Below, piece after piece: positions 9,404 through 16,103 of a stretch of 64,000 bases of DNA; position 1 is the stretch's first letter, and every line of letters begins with the position of its first letter. The notes under the pieces are model-generated. The model saw only the letters and a program-made list of their open reading frames with translations. It did not search any database and was not told where the DNA came from. Both the position numbers and the translations under genes were made by a program. Source of the DNA: Kitasatospora terrestris (GTDB lineage: Bacteria; Actinomycetota; Actinomycetes; Streptomycetales; Streptomycetaceae); the NCBI RefSeq assembly GCF_039542905.1, contig NZ_BAABIS010000001.1, positions 1,054,001-1,118,000 on the forward strand. The letters run 5' to 3'.

Positions 9404-10579
9404 TTGACGACCGAACCGGCGGGCGCGGGGGCGATTCTGGCGATCCTGCGCGACGGCCCCGCCCGGACCCGGACCGAGCTCGTCCAGCTCACCGGCCTCG
9501 CCAGGTCGACCGTCTCCCAGCGCCTGGACGCCCTTCTCGACCAGCAGTGGATCGCCCCCGGCGGCGAGGCGATCTCCTCCGGCGGCCGGCCCGCCGTGGC
9601 CTTCTCCTTCAACGCCGGCGCCAGGATCGTCCTCGCCGCGGACCTCGGAGCCACCCACGCCCGCCTGGCCGTCACGGACCTGTCCACCCGGGTCCTCGCC
9701 GAGTACGGCCAGGACCTGCCGATCACCGACGGGCCCGAACGCGTCCTCGACTGGCTCGTCGAGACCTTCCAGCGCCTGCTGGACGAGTCCGGCCACAGCC
9801 TCGCGGACGTCTGCGGCGTCGGCATCGGCCTGCCCGGGCCGGTCGAGCACTCCACCGGACGCCCGGTCAACCCGCCGATCATGCCGGGCTGGGACGGCTT
9901 CGACGTCCCCGGCCGGCTCGGCCCCCGCCTGGGCGCCCCCGTCCTGGTCGACAACGACGTCAACATCATGGCCGTCGGCGAGCACTGGGCCGCCAGCCCC
10001 GACGTCGCCGACATGCTCTTCGTCAAGGTCGGCACCGGCATCGGCTGCGGCCTCATCACCGACCACCGCCTCCACCGCGGCGCCCAGGGCGCGGCCGGCG
10101 ACATCGGACACATCCAGGTGCCCGCCGCCACCGACCTGCTCTGCCGCTGCGGCAACACCGGCTGCCTGGAGGCCCTCGCCGGCGGATCCGCCCTCGCCGC
10201 CCAGCTCCGCGCCCAGGGCCTGGACGCCCACGACAGCCGGGCCGTCGTCCACCTGGTACGCGGCGGCAACGCGGCGGCGGTCAAGACGGTCCGTCAGGCG
10301 GGCCGCAACATCGGCGAGGTGCTCGCCTCACTGGTGAACTTCTTCAACCCGTCCGTCATCGTCATCGGCGGGGACATCTCCGACGCCGGAGAACACCTCC
10401 TCGCCGGCGTCCGCGAGGCGATCTACACCCGGTCCCTCCCCCTGGCCACCCAGCACCTGGCCATCCGCACCCGCGAACTCGGCGACCGCGCCGGCGTCAT
10501 CGGCGCCTCCGTCATGGTCATCGAACACGTGCTCAGCCCCGCCGCCGTCGACCTCGCCGTCGCGGGCACGGGCGCGTAG
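9404..10579 (+). CDS. ROK family transcriptional regulator
   Basis: 391 residues starting at TTG 9404, with GGAGGAG about 9 bases upstream. An N-terminal winged HTH (about 9-60, TRTELVQLTGLARSTVSQRL) precedes a ROK sugar-kinase-like domain with DLGATHARLAV, VDNDVNIMA and the zinc-binding CRCGNTGCLEALAG motif. The DND catalytic-type Asp is kept, but the usual ExGH motif reads DIGH. It is divergent from the Gfo/Idh-ABC-ThuA genes, so it most likely controls them and itself in response to the imported sugar or its phosphate. An 11-bp inverted repeat follows the stop. Confidence 0.93.
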   Translation: MTTEPAGAGAILAILRDGPARTRTELVQLTGLARSTVSQRLDALLDQQWIAPGGEAISSGGRPAVAFSFNAGARIVLAADLGATHARLAVTDLSTRVLAEYGQDLPITDGPERVLDWLVETFQRLLDESGHSLADVCGVGIGLPGPVEHSTGRPVNPPIMPGWDGFDVPGRLGPRLGAPVLVDNDVNIMAVGEHWAASPDVADMLFVKVGTGIGCGLITDHRLHRGAQGAAGDIGHIQVPAATDLLCRCGNTGCLEALAGGSALAAQLRAQGLDAHDSRAVVHLVRGGNAAAVKTVRQAGRNIGEVLASLVNFFNPSVIVIGGDISDAGEHLLAGVREAIYTRSLPLATQHLAIRTRELGDRAGVIGASVMVIEHVLSPAAVDLAVAGTGA

Positions 10580-10872
10580 CCTCCCTCCGCCACCGTCCGG
10601 TAGGTAGTCGACGAGGGCACTACCTACCGTCTCCCCACGCATTGACCCGGGCGACACCATGCCGTGACCGTCCCCCGCTCTCGTGGAGCGCGGGGACACG
10701 GCTTAGCTGGACCGTGTCCGCACGCCCCCGCGTGCACGTGCACCCGGCGCCTGGAGGACGCCCGCACGCGCACCACGAGCGCTTCGGCACCAGCCCGCGA
10801 CCGCGCCTCCCGCCCGGCACCGCGGGGGGCCGACCCGCCGAACTCGTCGTCCCGGAGAGAGGCACCACCCTC
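10580..10872. other. Intergenic region after the ROK gene, no gene recognised
   Basis: 293 bases with no convincing coding frame. It holds the inverted repeat at 10598-10629 near its left end. A second, imperfect GC-rich hairpin made of CCCCGC and GCGGGG arms lies around 10674-10698. A TTGACC hexamer sits at 10643 without a matching -10 box. The ribosome site for the next gene (GGAGAG) is near 10855. Confidence 0.5.
10598..10629. terminator. 11-bp perfect inverted repeat after the ROK gene
   Basis: CGGTAGGTAGT (10598-10608) pairs with ACTACCTACCG (10619-10629) around a 10-base loop. It begins 18 bases after the ROK stop codon. It has no T-run, which is usual for Streptomyces terminators. Because the arms are less GC-rich than the surroundings, it could instead be an operator for the next gene. 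Confidence 0.5.
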
Positions 10873-11574
10873 ATGCCCCGTCAGCAACCGCTGCTGTCCG
10901 CAACAGGCCTTCGCAAGTCCTACGGCCGTACCGTCGTCCTCGACGGCGGGGAGATCGCCGTCGCGCCGGGCGAGATCGTCGCCGTCATGGGCGAATCCGC
11001 GTTCGGCACCTCCACACTGCTCCACTGCCTGTCGGGCATCGTCCGCCCGGACGAGGGCGAGATCCGGTTCGACGGCCGATCCGTGACGGCGATGGGCGAC
11101 AGCGACCTCCGACACCTGCGCCGGACCTCCTTCGGCTTCGTCTCCGGGCTCGCGCACCTGGTGCCGACCCTGACCTGCCGCGAGAACACGGCCCTGCCGC
11201 TGCGGCTGCTCGGTCGGCCGACCGAGGAGGCCGAGCGCGAGGCGATGCCCTGGCTGGAACGCATGGGCGTGGCCGACCTCGCCGGCCTGCGGCCCGAGGA
11301 ACTGTCCGACGGCGAGTGCCGGCGGGTGGCGATCGCCCGGACGCTGGCCCTCTCGCCCCGCGTGATCTTCGCCGACGAGCCGACGGGAGCACTCGACCGC
11401 CGCGGCAGCGACCTCGTGATGGAGCTCTTCACGGCGGCGACGGTGGATTGTGGCATCGCCGTGGTGCTGGCGACGCTACGGCCGCGGGTGGCGGACTTCG
11501 CCGACCGCGAGATCGAGGTCCGCGGCGAGCCGGCGGACCTGTCTGCTGCGGACGCGGCAGGTCGCGTCGGGTGA
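10873..11574 (+). CDS. ABC-type ATPase homologue (MacB/LolD class) with degenerate catalytic motifs
   Basis: 233 residues from ATG 10873 (GGAGAG upstream), the normal length for exporter ATPases of the MacB/LolD/FtsE group. Residues that matter are changed. Walker A reads GESAFGTST, so the nucleotide-binding Lys is Thr. The Q-loop Gln is lost (FGFVSGLAHLVP). The signature is LSDGECRR, and the H-loop His is Leu (VVLATLRPRVADFAD). Only Walker B (VIFADEPTGALD) is intact. No FtsX/MacB-like permease lies beside it. The reading frame is otherwise clean with no stops, so it may be a recently inactivated copy or a non-hydrolysing regulatory protein. The gene stands alone between a ROK regulator and a DeoR-like gene. 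Confidence 0.85.
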   Translation: MPRQQPLLSATGLRKSYGRTVVLDGGEIAVAPGEIVAVMGESAFGTSTLLHCLSGIVRPDEGEIRFDGRSVTAMGDSDLRHLRRTSFGFVSGLAHLVPTLTCRENTALPLRLLGRPTEEAEREAMPWLERMGVADLAGLRPEELSDGECRRVAIARTLALSPRVIFADEPTGALDRRGSDLVMELFTAATVDCGIAVVLATLRPRVADFADREIEVRGEPADLSAADAAGRVG

Positions 11575-11789
11575 CCACCGGTGGCCCCGGCGCCCGGACC
11601 CAGGCCGAGCACCGTGCCAGGGCGGAGGCCTGAGGCAGCGGTGCCGGGGCGGCCACGCCTGGGCCGGGGCCAAGGGCCGCCACGCCTGGGGCCCGGGCCC
11701 GGTGCGGCCCCGCCGGGGCCGACCGCAGGGCGGCCGTGCCGGGGCGACCGCAGGTCCGACAACCTGCGGCTGGACCTGCCGCCGGGCGG

Positions 11790-12380
11790 TCAGCCGGCCC
11801 CGGCCACGAGGAGGTCGCGCACCGCGCGGGCCACTCGTGAGCGGGTGCGCGCCGGCAGGGCGCCGTGCACCACGAGGACATCGACTTCGTCGAGCGTCGC
11901 GACGGCGTCGCTGCCCGCGGTGGCCCAGGCCGCGGTGTCCGCGAGGGCAACGGCGCGCCGGGCGGAGGCCAGGAACGCCCGCTCGGCCCGCGCTTCGGCC
12001 GGTCCGGCCGCCGTGATGCCGTCGGCCGAGATCCCGTGCGCACCCAGGATCACCACATCGGCGTGCAACGAGTGGATCGCCTGTTCGGCCAACGGACCCA
12101 GGACGGTGCCGGATCGCGTGGTGGTGCCGCCCGTCAGCAGCACGGCGGGCGCCGCCGTCTCCGGCCCACCGCCCTCGTACCGCAGGACCCCGGCCGCGGG
12201 CAGACTGTTCGTCACCACGGTCAGGCGCGGAATCCCGAGCAGGTGGCGCGCGACGCCGCAGGCCGACCGACCGGCCGGCAACGCCACCACGCTTCCGGGC
12301 AGCACCAGCCCGGCAGCGGCGACGGCGAGCTCGACGTCCGGACCACGGTCCTTGCCGGGCACAGTCTCCCCCCACCTCAT
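11790..12380 (-). CDS. DeoR-type sensor-domain protein lacking the helix-turn-helix
   Basis: 196 residues from ATG 12380 (GGGAGAACC upstream). The whole protein matches the C-terminal sugar-phosphate-sensing half of DeoR/GlpR regulators: LPGSVVALPAGRSA, LTVVTNSLPAA, LLTGGTTTRSGTVLGPLAE and VVILGAHGIS. These parallel the same segments in the full-length DeoR gene at 26046-26873. No HTH is encoded in front: the upstream frame overlaps another small gene and shows nothing HTH-like. It could be a stand-alone effector-binding protein, a modulator that pairs with a full-length DeoR protein, or a decayed regulator. The frame is intact, with normal codon bias. Confidence 0.8.
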   Translation of the reverse strand: MRWGETVPGKDRGPDVELAVAAAGLVLPGSVVALPAGRSACGVARHLLGIPRLTVVTNSLPAAGVLRYEGGGPETAAPAVLLTGGTTTRSGTVLGPLAEQAIHSLHADVVILGAHGISADGITAAGPAEARAERAFLASARRAVALADTAAWATAGSDAVATLDEVDVLVVHGALPARTRSRVARAVRDLLVAGAG

Positions 12381-12448
12381 GGTTCTCCCACTACCTTGAC
12401 TCCGCCCCATCCCCCGCACAGTGGCGGCGCTGGGCGGGCGCTTCAGCG

Positions 12449-12679
12449 TCACACCCGGGCCGGCGTCGCGCCGACCAGGTGGGTGCGGTGCCGGGGGACG
12501 TCCGGTACGCGCCACGTTCCGGCCCGTACACGGACCGGTTCCGTGCTGCCGTCCCACCGGACGAACCAGCCACGCAGGCCCGGCGGGTACCACCAGCGCC
12601 GCAGCGCGAGGAGCGTCCCCGTACGGGTCACGTCGCGATAGTGCACGACCCGGGCTCCGACCTCGAACTCCGCGGACAC
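12449..12679 (-). CDS. Small conserved-looking protein of unknown function
   Basis: 76 residues from GTG 12679, with GGAGGG 8 bases upstream, which decides this start over longer frames. It is basic and Trp-rich (RRWWYPPGLRGWFVRWDG), with an early VGARVVHYRDVTRTGTLLAL segment that resembles a small beta-barrel (KOW/SH3-like) pattern. This is inference only; I do not recognise the family. It lies 68 bp upstream of the DeoR sensor-domain gene in the same orientation and may be cotranscribed with it. Confidence 0.6.
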   Translation of the reverse strand: MSAEFEVGARVVHYRDVTRTGTLLALRRWWYPPGLRGWFVRWDGSTEPVRVRAGTWRVPDVPRHRTHLVGATPARV

Positions 12680-12900
12680 CGAAGCAACCCTCCCTCCCCA
12701 CACACGCGACGCCGCAATGCGACGACGCCCGACCCCGGGCCAGGCCCTGCCCAGAACATAGCAGCTTTCGCCGATAATAGTCATAAGTGGGCCGGATACC
12801 GACAGTGCACCTCGACACTTTCACTTTCCAAACGCCCAACTGCCCGGTTGGGTCACGCCTGGCTGCCGGAAGGGGTTCAGCGCATCCCGTGCGGGGTCTT

Positions 12901-13791
12901 TCAACCGGCGGGGCGCCGCACGGCCGGGCCGACCGCCTCGGTCGCGGCGAGGGATGCGAGCAGGCGCAGGCCTTCTTCCGAAGGGGAGCCGGGCTCGGCG
13001 GTGTAGACGGTCATGTGGAGCCCGGGTTCGGCGGCGAGATCGAGCGACTCGTAGGCGAGGGTGAGGTCGCCGACGGCGGGGTGGTGGAAGCGTTTGGTGC
13101 CGGTTCCGTGGCGACGGACGTCGTGGGCGCCCCAGCGGGTGCGGAACTCCGTGCTGCGGGTGGACAGCTCGCCGATCAGGTCGTGCAGGTTCTTGTCGTG
13201 GGGGTCGCGGCCGGCTTCGCGGCGCAGGACGGCGACCGCCATGTCGGCGAAGAGCTCCCAGTCGGGGTAGAAGGGGCGGGAGGCCGGGTCGAGGAAGTTG
13301 AAGCGGGCCAGGTTGCCCTGGTTGTCGGGGTTGGCGAACAGGTCGGCGTAGAACGCGCGGGCCAGCGGGTTGGCGGCCAGGACGTCCGAGCGGCCGTTCG
13401 CAACGACCGCGGGCCCGGCGGTGATCGCGTCGAGGGTCCACTGGAGACTGCGGTGCGGGATCCACTGCCGCGCGCCGGTGCGGCGCCGGGGGCGGGTGAG
13501 GGCGTCGGAGCCGTCGGCGGCCTGGGCCAGGTGCAACAGGTGGGCGCGTTCGGCGTCGTCCATCTGCAGGGCGCGGGCGACGGCTTCGAGGACGGCCGGG
13601 GAGGCGCCGGCCACGTTGCCGCGTTCGAGTTTCGCGTAGTACTCGACGCTCATGTCGGCCAGCGCGGCGACCTCGCTCCGGCGCAGGCCGGGCACGCGCC
13701 GCCTCGGCCCCGCGGGCAAGCCGGCCTGCTCCGGGTTGATCTTCGCCCGCCGCGAGGTCAGGAACTCGCGGACCTCCTCGCGGTTGTCCAT
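12901..13791 (-). CDS. XRE-family regulator with MmyB-like ligand-binding domain
   Basis: 296 residues from ATG 13791. The N-terminal HTH (about 6-70) includes VPGLRRSEVAALADMSVEYY and AKLERGN, the hallmark of the MmyB-type family. The C-terminal half (about 105-290: NGRSDVLAANPLARAFYADL, HHPAVGDLTLAYESL) matches the PAS-like ligand-binding domain named after MmyB. The gene is divergent from a zinc-dependent alcohol dehydrogenase across a 157-bp spacer. In actinomycetes such regulators often control the adjacent dehydrogenase, which I infer here. Confidence 0.92.
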   Translation of the reverse strand: MDNREEVREFLTSRRAKINPEQAGLPAGPRRRVPGLRRSEVAALADMSVEYYAKLERGNVAGASPAVLEAVARALQMDDAERAHLLHLAQAADGSDALTRPRRRTGARQWIPHRSLQWTLDAITAGPAVVANGRSDVLAANPLARAFYADLFANPDNQGNLARFNFLDPASRPFYPDWELFADMAVAVLRREAGRDPHDKNLHDLIGELSTRSTEFRTRWGAHDVRRHGTGTKRFHHPAVGDLTLAYESLDLAAEPGLHMTVYTAEPGSPSEEGLRLLASLAATEAVGPAVRRPAG

Positions 13792-13948
13792 GTCTCCGAC
13801 CGTACGGCCTGACGGCTGCGGAAGGGATGTACTGGCGGTACACCCCTCGCTGGTGCCTCGCTCACCACCGGAAGGCGCGGTTCGCTGGAAGAGAGCCACC
13901 GGACGGCACCGCCCGGGCTCCCCTTCCGTTCGACGTAAGGACCTTCCC

Positions 13949-14965
13949 ATGCGCGGAGCAGTGATCCACGCCCCCGGCGACGTGCGCTTCGAAACCCTGG
14001 ACGACCCGAAGATCCTCAAGCCCACGGATGCAATCATCCGCACGGCCGTCACCTGCGTCTGCGGCTCCGACCTGTGGCCGTGGCGCGGCCTGGACGCGGT
14101 CGACGAGCCCCGTCCGATGGGGCACGAGTACGTCGGCTTCGTCGAGGAGGTCGGTCGTGATGTCACCGGCCTGCGGCCCGGCCAGTTCGTCGTCGGCTCG
14201 TTCGCGACCTCCGACAACAGCTGCCCGCACTGCGTGAACGGATTCCAGTCGAACTGCCTGCACCGCGAGTTCATGTCCACCTGCCAGGCCGAGTACGTCC
14301 GCATCCCGAACGCCGCCGGCACCCTGGTCACGTCCGACGGCGTGCCGGACGAACGCTTCTGGCCCGGGCTGCTGGCGAACTCGGACGTGATGGGCACCGG
14401 CTGGTACGCCGCCGACGCCGCCGAGGTCCGGCCCGGTTCCACCGCCGTGGTCGTCGGTGACGGCGCGGTCGGTCTGTGCGCGGTGATCGCCGCGAAGGAG
14501 ATGGGCGCCGAGCGGATCATCGCCATGTCGCGCCACGCGAACCGGCAGAAGCTCGCCCTCGACTTCGGCGCCACCGACATCGTCACCGAACGCGGCGAGG
14601 AGGGAGTGGCCCGGATCAAGGAGCTGACCGGCGGCATCGGCGCCGACAGCGTGCTGGAGTGCGTCGGCACCGCCGAGTCCATGCGGCAGGCCCTGCACAG
14701 CACCCGGCCCGGCGGCAACGTGGGCTTCGTCGGCGTCCCCCACGACGTCGCGATCGACGGCCAGGAGCTGTTCTTCTCCCACGTCGGCCTGCGCGGCGGC
14801 CCCGCCCCTGTCCGCCGCTACCTGCCCGACCTCGTCGAACGCGTCCTGACCGGCCGCATCGACCCCGGCAAGGTCTTCGACCTCACCCTGCCCCTGGAGC
14901 AGGTCGCCGACGGCTACCGTGCCATGAACGAGCGCCGCGCCGTCAAGGCCCTCCTCAAGCCCTGA
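13949..14965 (+). CDS. Zinc-dependent alcohol dehydrogenase family protein
   Basis: 338 residues from ATG 13949 (TAAGG upstream). Catalytic zinc residues are visible (CVCGSD and PMGHEYVG). The structural zinc site is SDNSCPHCVNGFQSNC, where the first of the four usual Cys is Asp, a known variant spacing. The NAD(P) motif is VVGDGAVGLCAV. It belongs to the medium-chain dehydrogenase group near threonine/glutathione-dependent enzymes; substrate unknown. It is followed after 48 bp by a second dehydrogenase and is divergent from an MmyB-type regulator, suggesting a two-gene aldehyde/alcohol operon. Confidence 0.92.
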   Translation: MRGAVIHAPGDVRFETLDDPKILKPTDAIIRTAVTCVCGSDLWPWRGLDAVDEPRPMGHEYVGFVEEVGRDVTGLRPGQFVVGSFATSDNSCPHCVNGFQSNCLHREFMSTCQAEYVRIPNAAGTLVTSDGVPDERFWPGLLANSDVMGTGWYAADAAEVRPGSTAVVVGDGAVGLCAVIAAKEMGAERIIAMSRHANRQKLALDFGATDIVTERGEEGVARIKELTGGIGADSVLECVGTAESMRQALHSTRPGGNVGFVGVPHDVAIDGQELFFSHVGLRGGPAPVRRYLPDLVERVLTGRIDPGKVFDLTLPLEQVADGYRAMNERRAVKALLKP

Positions 14966-15013
14966 CGGCATTCCCGAACCCAACCCGGTCTTCACCGAAA
15001 GGAACACCTGCGC

Positions 15014-16054
15014 ATGCGCGTCAACGCCTACGCCGCCCCCGCCGCCGGCCAGCCGCTGGCCCCCACCACCGTCGAGCGCCGCGACGTCGGAGCGAACGAC
15101 GTCCTGATCGCCATCGAGTACGCGGGCATCTGCCACTCCGACATCCACACCGTCCGCGGCGAGTGGGGCCCCCAGCCCTTCCCCGTCGTCCCCGGCCACG
15201 AGATCGTCGGCACCGTCACCGAAGTCGGCGCCGACGTCACCGGCCACCGGGTCGGCGACCGCGTCGGCGTCGGCTGCCTGGTCAACTCCTGCGGCCGCTG
15301 TGCCCCCTGCCTCGGCGGCGACCAGCAGTACTGCGCCGAAGGGCCGGTCTTCACCTACGCCTCCACCGACCACGACGGCACCACCACCCAGGGCGGCTAC
15401 TCCACCCACGTCGTCGTCGACGCCGGCTTCGTGCTGTCCGTCCCCGACGGCCTCGACCCGGCCGCGGCGGCCCCACTGCTGTGCGCGGGCATCACCACCT
15501 ACGCGCCGCTGCGCCACTGGGGCGCGGGGCCCGGCAAGAAGGTCGCCGTCGTCGGCCTCGGCGGCCTCGGCCACATGGCCGTCAAGATCGCCCATGCGCT
15601 GGGCGCCGAGGTCACCGTCCTCTCCCAGTCGTTGAAGAAGCAGGAGGACGGCCGCCGCCTCGGGGCCGACCACTACTGGGCGACCTCCGACCCCGCCACC
15701 TTCAGCGAGCTCGCCGGGCGGTTCGACCTGATCGTCAACACCGTCAGCGCCGATCTCGACATCAACGCCTACCTCGGCCTGCTCACCCTCGACGGCGTCC
15801 TCGCCAACGTCGGCGCCGCCCCCGGCCCGATGAGCGTCAACGGCTTCCTGCTCGGCAGCGCCCGGCGCGTGCTGACCGGCTCGATGATCGGCGGCATCGC
15901 CCTGACCCAGGAGATGCTCGACTTCTGCGCCGAAAACGGGATCGGCGCCGACATCGAGGTGATCCCCGCCGACCGGATCAACGACGCGTACGAGCGCGTG
16001 CTGGCCTCCGACGTCCGCTACCGCTTCGTCATCGACGTCGCCACCATCGTCTGA
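15014..16054 (+). CDS. NAD(P)-dependent alcohol dehydrogenase (CAD/YahK type)
   Basis: 346 residues from ATG 15014 (GAAAGGAAC upstream). It shows the cinnamyl-alcohol-dehydrogenase-like layout: catalytic zinc site [14 protein letters not shown] and PGHEIVG, structural zinc site [15 protein letters not shown] with all four Cys, and the cofactor motif [13 protein letters not shown]. Members reduce a broad range of aldehydes with NADPH. It is the second gene after the zinc dehydrogenase, and its 3' end converges on a LAL regulator only 49 bp away. Confidence 0.94.
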   Translation: MRVNAYAAPAAGQPLAPTTVERRDVGANDVLIAIEYAGICHSDIHTVRGEWGPQPFPVVPGHEIVGTVTEVGADVTGHRVGDRVGVGCLVNSCGRCAPCLGGDQQYCAEGPVFTYASTDHDGTTTQGGYSTHVVVDAGFVLSVPDGLDPAAAAPLLCAGITTYAPLRHWGAGPGKKVAVVGLGGLGHMAVKIAHALGAEVTVLSQSLKKQEDGRRLGADHYWATSDPATFSELAGRFDLIVNTVSADLDINAYLGLLTLDGVLANVGAAPGPMSVNGFLLGSARRVLTGSMIGGIALTQEMLDFCAENGIGADIEVIPADRINDAYERVLASDVRYRFVIDVATIV

Positions 16055-16103
16055 TCCGACCGGAACGCCGGCAGCGGCCCGGACGCGCGTACCTGAGGAG
16101 GCG

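Noticed and set aside
11575..11789. GC-rich stretch with repeated CCACGCCTGGG segments, considered as a repeat element
   Set aside because: Two imperfect copies only, in the gap between convergent genes; likely incidental or terminator-related.
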